Shown: piece by piece, positions 27,134 to 35,836 of the stretch | Layout: every line of letters begins with the position of its first letter | Position numbering within the stretch: position 1 is the stretch's first letter | From: CAWKDC01 sp964383495 | GTDB lineage: Bacteria > Pseudomonadota > Gammaproteobacteria > JABCZS01 | DNA length: 64,000 bases | NCBI GenBank assembly: GCA_964383495.1 | Contig: CAYLHG010000007.1 | Span: 3,176-67,175, forward strand | Direction of reading: 5' to 3' | Notes under the pieces: model-generated | What the model was told of the DNA's origin: nothing | The model's input: only the letters and a program-made list of their open reading frames with translations | The model's database searches: none | Made by a program: the position numbers and the translations under genes

Positions 27134-28159
27134 GTGGGATTTTTTGTGACAACTGAACACACGCGACATGGCCAATTTGAAAACTGGCTGAAAGCTAACC
27201 TTCCCAATGAACAAGTGGAGCTTATCCCTCTGCCCGGTGATGCAAGTTTTCGCCACTATTTTAGACTGCGCGAGCACCCAAATTGGCTGGCTGTGGATGC
27301 GCCGCCAGAGCATGAAAAAACCATTGAGTTCGTGCGTGTCGCAGAAGCTTACGCCGCGCTAGGGGTCCATGTACCGCAAATCTTGGCCTACAATACTGCA
27401 CTAGGGTTTTTAATTGTGAGTGATTTAGGCAATACATCGTACTTACAAGCGTTGAGTAATGCCCCAGGAAGTGCAAATAAATTATACCAAGAGGCATTAT
27501 CCAGTTTAGTACGTATTACTTGCTGCAAACCTTCTGATGCATTACCGCTTGAAACGTTTGATGCCCATTTCATGAATACTGAATTACAATTTTTTACACA
27601 ATGGTTTTTAAAAGATTATTTGAAAATTAATATTACGCCTGCTATTCACGCATTACTCGATAAAACTTATACCAAATTAATTGAACGTGCAGAAAATCAG
27701 CAACAAGTGTGTATTCATCGTGATTACCATTCGCGCAATTTAATTGTATGTGATGCTGGGAGAAATCCGGGCGTGATCGATTTTCAAGATGCCATGATGG
27801 GCCCCATCACGTACGATTGCGTTTCATTATTGCGAGATGCTTACATCAGCTGGCCTGCTGAACAAGTGCAATCTTTGGCACGGTTTTTTTATGAAAATTT
27901 AAAAGAAACACATAAAGAATATTGTCATAGCTTTGAACATTTTTATCATGATTTTGAATGGATGGGCATGCAACGTCATTTAAAAGCTATTTTCATTTTT
28001 GCACGAAAATATTTGCGTGATGATAATCCAAATTATTTAGGCGATATTCCACGCACACTAAATTATGTACGAACAGTTGCAAAAAATGACCATGCATTTC
28101 GCGACTTCAATGATTTTATCGAAACAGAAGTTGTTGAACGCGTAGGAGGCTTAGCATGA
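27134..28159 (+). CDS. amgK: Anomeric MurNAc/GlcNAc kinase AmgK
   Basis: A 341-residue aminoglycoside-phosphotransferase-fold kinase that phosphorylates recycled N-acetylmuramate at C1. Catalytic loop HRDYHSRNLIV and the metal-binding GVIDFQDAMMGP are both present, and the N-terminal LPGDASFRHYFR is the family's nucleotide-binding start. A GTG at 27134 is used; a second GTG four codons on is equally possible. It overlaps murU by 4 bases, the arrangement known from Pseudomonas in the fosfomycin-tolerant cell-wall recycling route. Divergent from lptD. Confidence 0.9.
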   Translation: MGFFVTTEHTRHGQFENWLKANLPNEQVELIPLPGDASFRHYFRLREHPNWLAVDAPPEHEKTIEFVRVAEAYAALGVHVPQILAYNTALGFLIVSDLGNTSYLQALSNAPGSANKLYQEALSSLVRITCCKPSDALPLETFDAHFMNTELQFFTQWFLKDYLKINITPAIHALLDKTYTKLIERAENQQQVCIHRDYHSRNLIVCDAGRNPGVIDFQDAMMGPITYDCVSLLRDAYISWPAEQVQSLARFFYENLKETHKEYCHSFEHFYHDFEWMGMQRHLKAIFIFARKYLRDDNPNYLGDIPRTLNYVRTVAKNDHAFRDFNDFIETEVVERVGGLA

Positions 28160-28821
28160 AAGCCATGATCTTAGCTGCAGGTTTTGGCACACGCATGAGG
28201 CCACTGACAAATCACACACCAAAACCTTTATTGATGTTAGCTGGAAAGCCATTAATTGTTCACACGCTGTTAAGATGCAAAGCAGCAGGCATTACTGATA
28301 TTGTGATCAATGTGTCATACCTTGCTGATCAAATCAAATCCATTTTACAGGATGGCAGCCATTGGGGTGTGCATATTCGTTATTCTGATGAAGCAACACC
28401 ATTAGGCTCGGTCGGAGGCATGGTGCATGCATTACCTTTATTAGATGATGAAGCTTTTATCATCACAAGCGCGGATGTATTTACTCATTATGATTTCAAC
28501 AAATTAATTCAAAAAGCACCGAATATCACACATGCACATTTAGTGATGTGTAATCATCCGCCCCACCATTTATACCATCTTGATGATCAAGGTTTGATTA
28601 CACTCGAAGGCAAACCCAAATTAGATTATGCTGGCTTTGGTATTTTCAATCCATCCATATTAAAAAATTTACCTGAAGGCCATATGGAGCTACCACCACT
28701 TCTGAACCCTTACATTTTAGAGCGGAAAATCACGGGCGAATATTTTGAAGGCGAATGGCACAATTTAGGCACGCCTAAACAATATGAAGCATTATGTGAG
28801 CAAATGGTGGCTTCATCATGA
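28156..28821 (+). CDS. murU: N-acetylmuramate-1-phosphate uridylyltransferase MurU
   Basis: A 221-residue sugar-nucleotide transferase producing UDP-MurNAc from the AmgK product, which bypasses de novo UDP-MurNAc synthesis. N-terminal LAAGFGTRMRPLT and PKPLLMLAGKPLI are the nucleotide-binding and substrate motifs; SADVF is the metal-binding aspartate strand. The length matches MurU and is shorter than GlmU or RmlA. Coupled to amgK upstream and to djlA downstream by 4-base overlaps. Confidence 0.92.
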   Translation: MKAMILAAGFGTRMRPLTNHTPKPLLMLAGKPLIVHTLLRCKAAGITDIVINVSYLADQIKSILQDGSHWGVHIRYSDEATPLGSVGGMVHALPLLDDEAFIITSADVFTHYDFNKLIQKAPNITHAHLVMCNHPPHHLYHLDDQGLITLEGKPKLDYAGFGIFNPSILKNLPEGHMELPPLLNPYILERKITGEYFEGEWHNLGTPKQYEALCEQMVASS

Positions 28822-29642
28822 TATTCCTCGGCCGCATTATCGGAACATTATTGGGCTATTTAATGGCGCGCATCCCTGGTGCTATTATTGGCTTTTTAAT
28901 TGGTTATGCGTTTGATAAAGCCATCAAGCAACAAGCGGTTGTTTCAAGTTTGTTCAGTGGCAACATAAAACGCGAAAAAACACAGTCCGTATTTTTAAAA
29001 GCAACTTTCCAAATCATTGGCCACGTTGCAAAATCAGACGGACGCGTGAGTGAAACTGAAATTCAAGAGGTGGAGCGCATCATGCACCAACTTCGCTTAC
29101 AAGGCGAAGCACGACAAACAGCCATTGAATATTTCAAAGAAGGAAAATCTGCAGAATTTAATTTAGATAATACTTTAAATAAATTAATCGCCGCATTAGG
29201 CAACCAACAATTATTGATCACCATGTTTATTGAAATCCAATTACAAGCTGCTTACGCAGAAGGTTATTTAACAGATGGCAAGCGCGCAAAATTGGTTTAC
29301 ATTTCTGAACGATTAGGATTTAATCGCGTTGCATTTGCACGGTTAAACAGTATGCATCAAGCTGAAGAAAAATTCAGAGACTATCAACGAAAACATTTTC
29401 ATCAACAATATCAAAAAATGCATCAAGGATCTGCATTGTCTGAAGCTTATAAAGTATTAGGCATAGAAAAAACTGCCAATGATAATGATGTGAAAAAAGC
29501 ATATCGCAAATTAATGAGCATGCACCATCCAGATAAATTGATTGCAAAAGGTTTGCCTCCTGAAATGATTCGCCTTGCAACGGAAAAAACACAAGAAATT
29601 AAATCTGCTTATGAATTGATTATTGAAGCTCGCGCTAAATAA
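28818..29642 (+). CDS. djlA: Co-chaperone DjlA
   Basis: A 274-residue membrane-anchored J-domain protein that stimulates DnaK. A glycine-rich N-terminal membrane segment (GRIIGTLLGYLMARIPGAII) with dimerising glycines is followed by a TerB-like region (residues 55-170, with KSDGRVSETEIQ) and a C-terminal J-domain with the HPD tripeptide in SMHHPDKL. In E. coli djlA also neighbours lptD. Overlap with murU suggests a shared transcript. Confidence 0.93.
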   Translation: MIFLGRIIGTLLGYLMARIPGAIIGFLIGYAFDKAIKQQAVVSSLFSGNIKREKTQSVFLKATFQIIGHVAKSDGRVSETEIQEVERIMHQLRLQGEARQTAIEYFKEGKSAEFNLDNTLNKLIAALGNQQLLITMFIEIQLQAAYAEGYLTDGKRAKLVYISERLGFNRVAFARLNSMHQAEEKFRDYQRKHFHQQYQKMHQGSALSEAYKVLGIEKTANDNDVKKAYRKLMSMHHPDKLIAKGLPPEMIRLATEKTQEIKSAYELIIEARAK

Positions 29643-29651
29643 GGAGAAAAC

Positions 29652-30332
29652 ATGTCACTATTTGCTAAACAACCCACCATCATCGCCCCTTCTATTTTAT
29701 CTGCACGTTTTGGACGGCTCGCGGAAGAAGTAACCAATGTGATTGACGCAGGCGCTGATTGGATACATTTTGATGTGATGGATAATCATTTCGTGCCTAA
29801 TTTAACCGTAGGCCCGATGGTCTGCAAAGCACTGCGTGATGAAGGTGTCAAAGCCCCGATTGACGTGCATTTAATGGTGACACCGGTTGATTCATTAATC
29901 ACACCTTTTGTAGAAGCCGGTGCAAATATGATTACATTTCACCCAGAAGCTTCTTTTCACGTTCACCGCACCTTACAACATATTCGATCTTTAGGATGCC
30001 ATGCGGGGATTGCATTAAATCCTGCAACACCCGTTGAAGTATTAGCAGATATTTTGCCTGATGTAGACATGATTTTAGTAATGTCAGTGAATCCTGGCTT
30101 TGGCGGGCAAGCTTTTATTCCGCAAATATTACATAAAATTGAACGCATACGAAAAATGATTGATGCCTGCGGGAAATCTATTCGTTTGGAAGTAGATGGC
30201 GGCGTTAATCTTGATAATATTCGCGCTATTTATGATGCGGGTGCAGATACATTTGTGATGGGAACAGCCATTTTTGGAAGCAAAGATGGCTATCCCCAAA
30301 CACTGGAGAAAATTAAACAGTTATTGAAGTAG
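29652..30332 (+). CDS. rpe: Ribulose-phosphate 3-epimerase
   Basis: A TIM-barrel enzyme of 226 residues interconverting ribulose-5-phosphate and xylulose-5-phosphate in the pentose phosphate pathway. Signatures in order: APSILSARFGRL, HFDVMDNHFVPNLT (metal ligands), DVHLMV, MSVNPGFGGQ and EVDGGVN, then MGTAIFG phosphate-binding. AAGGAG sits eight bases before the ATG. Nine bases after djlA, so probably co-transcribed. The last 12 bases overlap the convergent gene. Confidence 0.96.
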   Translation: MSLFAKQPTIIAPSILSARFGRLAEEVTNVIDAGADWIHFDVMDNHFVPNLTVGPMVCKALRDEGVKAPIDVHLMVTPVDSLITPFVEAGANMITFHPEASFHVHRTLQHIRSLGCHAGIALNPATPVEVLADILPDVDMILVMSVNPGFGGQAFIPQILHKIERIRKMIDACGKSIRLEVDGGVNLDNIRAIYDAGADTFVMGTAIFGSKDGYPQTLEKIKQLLK

Positions 30333-31451
30333 CGGTTTACTACTCACTACCGCTGAGCCTCTATTATGATCACTCAAAGATGGTTTTGATAACAATATTT
30401 TTCCTCCTTCTACATAAGTAGTACGTTTTTGCATCTGCTGTTGATGCAATGTTACTGCTATCGTCGCTAACAAAGACAATACTATTGTTGTCGATACAAA
30501 GACCAATATTCCTGTTTCTGTGAGCGGGCTATCATGCAATTCAGTATTTTTTGGCATCGCTTGAGAAATAGCAAAGCATAATCCAAGCCCTATCCCCGCA
30601 CCTAATGATCCCCCTATTAATGCTGCCAATACCCTATTTTCAATATTTATAGCAGGATTTGTAGCCTCTAACATAAATTTCTCTTTTAAAAAAAACGCTG
30701 TGAACAGAGAAAACAAACCAAGCCAGCTTGAAATTATAACAAAGCAAAGCATCTCTACGTCATCCTTCCAATCACATATAATTAAATAAGGCCCCAATGG
30801 TATGAGAGCAACGCTTGCACTCATTAATGTGCAATCTAAAATAACTTTTTCAGCACCAATGATCATAGGTGTTGGCAAGATATATGGATATGGATGAGTA
30901 AATGTTGCGATTGGAACTTTATAGTTTATCCAATCAACAATCACGCCATCCAATGTTGTATTATCTGTAATAGCTCCTACTCTATTTGCATAAGCGCGCA
31001 ACGCTTGATAAGCTACATTTAATTCAATATTTAAGCCATCAAAATAAACATAATCAACATTTTTTTTCCACCGATATAATTGATTTACTTCTGGCACATA
31101 CTCATATACACCTTCTTCCACATCTTTTTCAATTACCTTACCTTTCTTTAAGATCATAGGATCAATACACAAAGTACTACTATATGAATTTAGAATGATT
31201 TCAATCAGACTTTGATGTGCAATTGCTTCAGCAATTTGATTTTCAGCTTCTCGTGCTTTTTTCAACAGTTTTTCATACAAAAAAATTTGCTCTTCAAACA
31301 AATGCAATTCTCGAAAAGCTTTGCATAACGTTTGAGCAAGTGCTGCTAAAATTTCTAGCCCATTCTGAGCATTAACCAACTCTGTCGAGGGTAATTTAGC
31401 TTCTATGGTTGTCAGAAGCTCCATTTCTATTTCGTTTGAACCTCTCATCAT
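30321..31451 (-). CDS. Hypothetical membrane protein
   Basis: About 376 residues; no family recognised. The first 110 residues are helical and charged (coiled-coil-like). The middle is soluble, and the C-terminal 170 residues contain four hydrophobic segments, one ending in a polar tail. The ATG at 31451 is preferred because GAGGAGAGG precedes it closely; an upstream ATG (31469) would place that site inside the gene. The 3' end runs 12 bases into the convergent rpe. It is divergent from the LysR regulator, whose dyads lie in the shared region and may control it. Confidence 0.6.
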   Translation of the reverse strand: MMRGSNEIEMELLTTIEAKLPSTELVNAQNGLEILAALAQTLCKAFRELHLFEEQIFLYEKLLKKAREAENQIAEAIAHQSLIEIILNSYSSTLCIDPMILKKGKVIEKDVEEGVYEYVPEVNQLYRWKKNVDYVYFDGLNIELNVAYQALRAYANRVGAITDNTTLDGVIVDWINYKVPIATFTHPYPYILPTPMIIGAEKVILDCTLMSASVALIPLGPYLIICDWKDDVEMLCFVIISSWLGLFSLFTAFFLKEKFMLEATNPAINIENRVLAALIGGSLGAGIGLGLCFAISQAMPKNTELHDSPLTETGILVFVSTTIVLSLLATIAVTLHQQQMQKRTTYVEGGKILLSKPSLSDHNRGSAVVSSKPLLQ

Positions 31452-31523
31452 TGCCTCTCCTCTTTGCATCTTGGCTTAGTATGTCCGCCTGCCTATTGAA
31501 AAACAATACTCATAAATGGTATT

Positions 31524-31549
31524 CTATTGTTTCTTTTATTGAACAATAG
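31524..31549 (+). promoter_or_regulatory. 8-bp inverted repeat upstream of the LysR gene
   Basis: CTATTGTT (31524-31531) and AACAATAG (31542-31549) form a perfect dyad with a 10-base spacer in the region between the divergent membrane-protein and LysR genes. A smaller dyad TATTG-N5-CAATA lies just upstream. This is a typical place for an autoregulatory LysR operator. Confidence 0.5.
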
Positions 31550-31556
31550 GCTGCCC

Positions 31557-32465
31557 ATGATAGAGTACGCATTATCATTTGTATCGGTTGTTAAGGCAGG
31601 CGGATTCTCAGCAGCAGCAAAAAATACTGGTATTTCAAAAGGTTGTCTGAGCCGCCACGTTAGCCAATTGGAGACCTTATTGGGCATTTCCCTGCTACAC
31701 AGGACTACTCGCTCTGTGTTACTAACTGAAGATGGCAAACGCTTTTTTGAGGCTTGCCAATCAATTGAAGAGGATTATCAAGAAGCGATTAATAACATCA
31801 CGCAAAATTTTAAAGGGATGGAAGGCACGCTACGCATCACGGCTCCTATTGATTTTGGGATTCAATTTTTGCCCAGTGTTGTTGATGAATTTTCAAAACA
31901 ATATCCTAAAATGAATGTGATGATTTCTTTATCTAATGTCAACGAAATGATTATTGAAAATAATTATGATCTTGCTATCAGGATTGCCAACCAATTACCT
32001 GATTCTAATTTACGCATGAACACTCTTTTTTCGTTCAAACGTCTTTTTTGTGCTTCACCTTTTTATCTTAAGAAAAATAAAAATCCAACAACACTAGAAG
32101 CCTTACAAGAGCATCGTTGCATCACATCAGTTAATAGAAACGTTAATACAATTAAACCTCAATGGCAATTTTACATCAACAAAAAAATGGTTAATTACCC
32201 ATTGAATCACTATATTGAAGTAGATAGTTTATTTGCACAAAAAGATCTTATTAACCGAGGCTGTGGCATTGGTAGATTACCGAATTATTTTATTCAAAAA
32301 GAATTAGAATCTGGGGAGTTAATTGAAATATTATCTCACATTGAAAAGCCAAATTCATATGTGTATTTATTATATCCTGATGGCGCAGGCATACCTCAAA
32401 AAACGCGTATATTTATTGATTTCCTCAAATCTCGTTATCATGCTGATGATATTAAGGTGAAATAA
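31557..32465 (+). CDS. LysR family transcriptional regulator
   Basis: A regulator of 302 residues. The N-terminal winged helix-turn-helix spans residues 1-60 (VVKAGGFSAAAKNTGISKG, then LETLLGISLLHRTTRSVLLT), with the periplasmic-binding-like effector domain from about residue 85 to 295 (TLRITAPIDFG onwards). It resembles the LysR subgroup with AA-terminal STTRS-type wing. The ATG at 31557 is chosen; an in-frame TTG at 31527 falls inside the dyad. The inducer and targets are unknown; the divergent membrane protein gene is the likeliest target. Confidence 0.88.
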   Translation: MIEYALSFVSVVKAGGFSAAAKNTGISKGCLSRHVSQLETLLGISLLHRTTRSVLLTEDGKRFFEACQSIEEDYQEAINNITQNFKGMEGTLRITAPIDFGIQFLPSVVDEFSKQYPKMNVMISLSNVNEMIIENNYDLAIRIANQLPDSNLRMNTLFSFKRLFCASPFYLKKNKNPTTLEALQEHRCITSVNRNVNTIKPQWQFYINKKMVNYPLNHYIEVDSLFAQKDLINRGCGIGRLPNYFIQKELESGELIEILSHIEKPNSYVYLLYPDGAGIPQKTRIFIDFLKSRYHADDIKVK

Positions 32466-32489
32466 TGTTGATTTTTCAGAACATACTAC

Positions 32490-33722
32490 TTAATCTTTAA
32501 CCAAAGAAAACGCAGAATCCATCCGCTCTATTTCTCTTTTCTTAATTCCAAATTTTTCTGCCTCTAATTTCCAATTTGATAAAACGTGTTGAAGATCATG
32601 AACAATAACATTTGCTTCATCTTTATCAAGATCAAAATAACTTGCCACACTTAATACATGTTCAATTGTTCCTGTGCCATCATGAAAATCAATATACGTA
32701 GATAAGATACGAGGCTTAACATCCAAGGGCACAGGATTTAAATCATAGGCAGGAGATAAATGCCACCCTCGATCTCTATCGTATAAAAAAGCATGATTCC
32801 TCAAATGATCATCTGTATTTGAAATCAATACATTAAATAGCATACGGCGCCACAACTGTTTTAGATCTTTTTCAGGATACGACCCATATTGCCTAATAGC
32901 ATCTGCTAAATCCAAATAGCTACCCGCTTCATTATCATTCGCATTCAACATGCTCATCGCAGACAAAAACGGGATACGCGCTGTTTTTTTTCGATCAAAA
33001 CGTTTCGATAGTAATACAGGCAATTCATTTACGATATTTATCTTAAAATCAGGAACTGTAATGCCACACATTTTTGCTAACATCAGCGCAACGGCTTCCC
33101 ACCTAACAACATCTATTTCATCTTGTACCAATGGGAATTTAGCAATCATTAAATGACCATCCAGATCGCGAACCGATGCTTTAGGCCTCGCTCCGCCCAA
33201 AGAAGAACCTGGAGCAAGCAATAATCTGAGATCTTCATACGAACCTGAATCATCATTAATATGTTGAGATGCCGTTAATAACTTCGGCAAATCCAATAAA
33301 GGCGGGATGGATGTATCATTCTTATCTGCTAAAAAAGGTCCTCCTAATTTTTCTGCAAAACGTAATGCTCCCATTCTAGCTTCATCATTGACTTGCAATA
33401 AATAATCAATTTCCATTAATGTCCGAGGCAACTCTTTTGCTGCGGCTGCGCGCTGACGTTCAGCGCGCCTCATTAAAGCTCTTCCCCAACGATCAGGCGC
33501 AGAATCACTTAATGAAGCGAATATTTTTTTATCAGTATGATACGATCCACCCCCCTGTGCAAGTAAAGGTTCAATAGCAAAAAAATTTGGATTCTGTAAC
33601 CAATTTTGATTATATTCAAAAGAAGCGCTTTCAATTTTTTTACGTACACGTGTCCATAATTTTCCTACCAATAAGGGGGAATTATCAATATCTAAATAAA
33701 CCCAGATCAATTTTTCCATCAC
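32490..33722 (-). CDS. HipA-like serine/threonine kinase toxin
   Basis: A 410-residue HipA-family protein; such toxins phosphorylate aminoacyl-tRNA synthetases or other targets and induce growth arrest. The N-terminal HipA_N subdomain is followed by the ATP-binding SSLGGARPKASV loop (about residue 175), the catalytic NTDDHLRNHAF region (about 292) and LSPAYDLNP (metal-binding aspartate). All kinase residues appear intact. It follows the XRE antitoxin gene by 11 bases. It belongs to the longer HipA subgroup. Confidence 0.88.
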   Translation of the reverse strand: MMEKLIWVYLDIDNSPLLVGKLWTRVRKKIESASFEYNQNWLQNPNFFAIEPLLAQGGGSYHTDKKIFASLSDSAPDRWGRALMRRAERQRAAAAKELPRTLMEIDYLLQVNDEARMGALRFAEKLGGPFLADKNDTSIPPLLDLPKLLTASQHINDDSGSYEDLRLLLAPGSSLGGARPKASVRDLDGHLMIAKFPLVQDEIDVVRWEAVALMLAKMCGITVPDFKINIVNELPVLLSKRFDRKKTARIPFLSAMSMLNANDNEAGSYLDLADAIRQYGSYPEKDLKQLWRRMLFNVLISNTDDHLRNHAFLYDRDRGWHLSPAYDLNPVPLDVKPRILSTYIDFHDGTGTIEHVLSVASYFDLDKDEANVIVHDLQHVLSNWKLEAEKFGIKKREIERMDSAFSLVKD

Positions 33723-33733
33723 TGCATACCTTC

Positions 33734-34051
33734 TTACTCATCTTCTTTAGGCTGCTTCGGCAAATGTATTCTTTTTGGTAATCGTTCCTCATCTATGAAT
33801 TGCCCTACGCGATCAAATCGAATATCTGCCAATTCATTTACCCGATCCAGCATGCCTAGCACAAATAACACGCGTATGTAATAAACGATCGCTACGTTCG
33901 GAGCGCCTTTTTCAATCTTACTCAACGTAGCACGACTAATGTCTGCACGTTCCGCCATTAACTGGGTAGGAATGCGACGACGCCTCCTAGCGTCCTTGAT
34001 ATCTTCTCCTAATTTACGTAATGCTCTTATTGCTGAGATAGGGGTTGCCAT
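33734..34051 (-). CDS. HipB-like XRE antitoxin
   Basis: A 105-residue DNA-binding protein with an HTH (RIPTQLMAERADISRATLSKIEKG) at residues 26-50 and a C-terminal acidic/proline tail. Located immediately upstream of the HipA-like gene in the same orientation, the usual antitoxin-toxin order. It would bind the dyads upstream and neutralise the kinase. Its own start is close to the large inverted repeat at 34097-34139. Confidence 0.85.
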   Translation of the reverse strand: MATPISAIRALRKLGEDIKDARRRRRIPTQLMAERADISRATLSKIEKGAPNVAIVYYIRVLFVLGMLDRVNELADIRFDRVGQFIDEERLPKRIHLPKQPKEDE

Positions 34052-34096
34052 TTAATGTTCTCTATCAGACGCGTTATCCTTCATATTGTATATAAT

Positions 34097-34139
34097 AGTA
34101 TACATTATTTAATAACTCAACATTTTATTAATGTATACT
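34097..34139 (-). promoter_or_regulatory. Probable HipB operator
   Basis: AGTATACATTA (34097-34107) and TAATGTATACT (34129-34139) are perfect 11-base inverted arms 21 bases apart, each containing the palindrome GTATAC, and a third GTATA-type site lies at 34088-34093. The region is 46-90 bases upstream of the antitoxin start, a fitting place for autorepression. Confidence 0.6.
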
Positions 34140-34244
34140 ACCATCGCAGTATAGATTACGCTTTTCTTATCTTTATTCTGTAGAAATCGAGCAATCCCGC
34201 TACATTTACTGCCTTATCAGTAACCTAAACAACCGCACGCCCCC

Positions 34245-34268
34245 CTGGGCTTTTGCGCCAAAACCCAG
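34245..34268 (+). promoter_or_regulatory. Leader hairpin before the ArnE/F-like gene
   Basis: CTGGG-C-TTTTG (34245-34255) pairs with CAAAA-CCCAG (34259-34268) around a CGC loop. No T run follows, so a simple terminator is unlikely. It sits 32 bases before the start codon and may affect translation or transcript stability. Confidence 0.35.
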
Positions 34269-34300
34269 TATCATTCACCTGTCCACATAAAGGGAGCTTT

Positions 34301-34663
34301 ATGCACACATTTCCCATCATCCTGACAGGCGTTCTGCTCAATGCCATTGCTCAGCTGTGCCTTAAAGGCGGCACGCAGAAAGTAGGCGCTATCACGCTCA
34401 ACAATTTAACGGCTGTTTTCTGGGATGTAGCACTTAACCCTATGATTTTAGGCGGGCTTTTTTGTTATGTGCTCAGCGTAGGCTTGTGGATTATCGCGCT
34501 TTCGCGAGTGGATGTAGGTTACGCTTACCCCATGCTAAGCCTGGGCTATGTCGTAAACGCCATTGCAGCCTATTTTCTTTTTGGGGAACAAATTTCTCTC
34601 ACACGTATGGCAGGAATTGGTGTAATTATCCTAGGTGTTTATATGATTTCAAGAACTGCTTAG
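34301..34663 (+). CDS. ArnE/ArnF-like small membrane transporter
   Basis: A 120-residue protein with four hydrophobic helices, in the EamA/SMR-like group that includes the ArnE and ArnF subunits of the undecaprenyl-phosphate-aminoarabinose flippase. Conserved features: GAITLNNLTAV, LSVGLWIIALSRVDVGYAYP and a final helix ending ILGVYMISRT. AGGGAG precedes the ATG at 34301; the longer frame from 34253 lacks a ribosome site. One subunit only is seen here, while E. coli needs two. It leads the arn-like operon. Confidence 0.75.
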   Translation: MHTFPIILTGVLLNAIAQLCLKGGTQKVGAITLNNLTAVFWDVALNPMILGGLFCYVLSVGLWIIALSRVDVGYAYPMLSLGYVVNAIAAYFLFGEQISLTRMAGIGVIILGVYMISRTA

Positions 34664-34675
34664 TAAGGGGCTCAG

Positions 34676-35836
34676 ATGACACAACCTTTTATTCCTTTTG
34701 CAAAACCTTCCATAGATGATGCAACGATTGCTGAAGTGATCAGCACATTGAGCAGCGGTTGGATTACAACCGGCCCACGTGTACAAGCATTTGAAGACGC
34801 ACTTAAAATTTATTGCGATGCGCCATTTGCACAAACTGTCACAAGTGGAACAGCGGGGCTACATTTAGCACTGTTGGCGTGCGATATTGGGCCAGGAGAT
34901 GAAGTGATCACTACTCCTTTCACATTTGCAGCCACTGCTAATACGATTGAACTTGTTGGTGCAAAGCCTATATTCGTTGATATCGATAGCACGTTAAACA
35001 TGGATTTATCAAAAATAGAAGCAGCCATCACATCCAATACAAAAGCTATTTTACCTGTGCATTTTGCAGGCCAACCTTTAAACTGCAATCAATTATACGA
35101 CATCGCAAAACAACATCGATTACGTGTGATCGAAGATTGCGCGCACGCCATTGGCGCTACATTTAGTGATAAAAAATTAGGCAGCTTTGGTGATATTCAA
35201 GTTTTTAGTTTTCATCCTAATAAAAACATGACCACAGGCGAAGGTGGGTTAATTACTTCTCGTGATCAAAAATTTGCTGATCGTATTTCTCGTTTACGTT
35301 TTCATGGCATTGACCGTGAAGTGTGGAACCGGTTCACTGCAAAGGGTTCTCAGCATTATGATGTGACTGAGCCCGGCTTTAAATATAATATGATGGATTT
35401 ACAAGCTGCGATTGGCTTGCATCAATTACCCAAACTAGATGGATTTATTGAAGCGCGCACACAATGGGCAAATCATTATAAAGCAGCATTGAAAGATATC
35501 CCAGGCCTGACATGGCCAACAGAACTACATGTTGGGAAACACGCATGGCATTTATTGATTGCTTTTATTACATCAAACGATTTAACACGTGATGATTTTA
35601 TGCAACGCCTTAAAGAAAAAGGTGTTGGAACAGGATTACATTATCAAGCAATACATCGTTTTTCTTATTATCAAGAAAAATACGGGCTCAAAGAAGGCGA
35701 TTTCCCCGAAGCGGAGTGGGCAGCTGATCATGTCGTAAGCTTGCCGCTTTATCCGCACTTAGATCAAACTTCATTTGATCGTATTATTGAAACCATTCAA
35801 AACACTTTATGCGAGGAAGCATTATGTCTGCCGTAA
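34676..35836 (+). CDS. ArnB-like PLP aminotransferase
   Basis: A 386-residue DegT/DnrJ/EryC1 aminotransferase. The PLP-binding lysine is K183 in SFHPNKNMTTGEGG, matching the position of the ArnB lysine, and GTAGLHLAL near residue 60, DCAHAIG near 155 complete the active site. In the ArnB reaction it transaminates UDP-4-keto-pentose with glutamate to UDP-L-Ara4N. Its neighbours (ArnC and ArnA-dehydrogenase homologues) support this. The 3' end overlaps the ArnC start by 13 bases. Confidence 0.8.
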   Translation: MTQPFIPFAKPSIDDATIAEVISTLSSGWITTGPRVQAFEDALKIYCDAPFAQTVTSGTAGLHLALLACDIGPGDEVITTPFTFAATANTIELVGAKPIFVDIDSTLNMDLSKIEAAITSNTKAILPVHFAGQPLNCNQLYDIAKQHRLRVIEDCAHAIGATFSDKKLGSFGDIQVFSFHPNKNMTTGEGGLITSRDQKFADRISRLRFHGIDREVWNRFTAKGSQHYDVTEPGFKYNMMDLQAAIGLHQLPKLDGFIEARTQWANHYKAALKDIPGLTWPTELHVGKHAWHLLIAFITSNDLTRDDFMQRLKEKGVGTGLHYQAIHRFSYYQEKYGLKEGDFPEAEWAADHVVSLPLYPHLDQTSFDRIIETIQNTLCEEALCLP

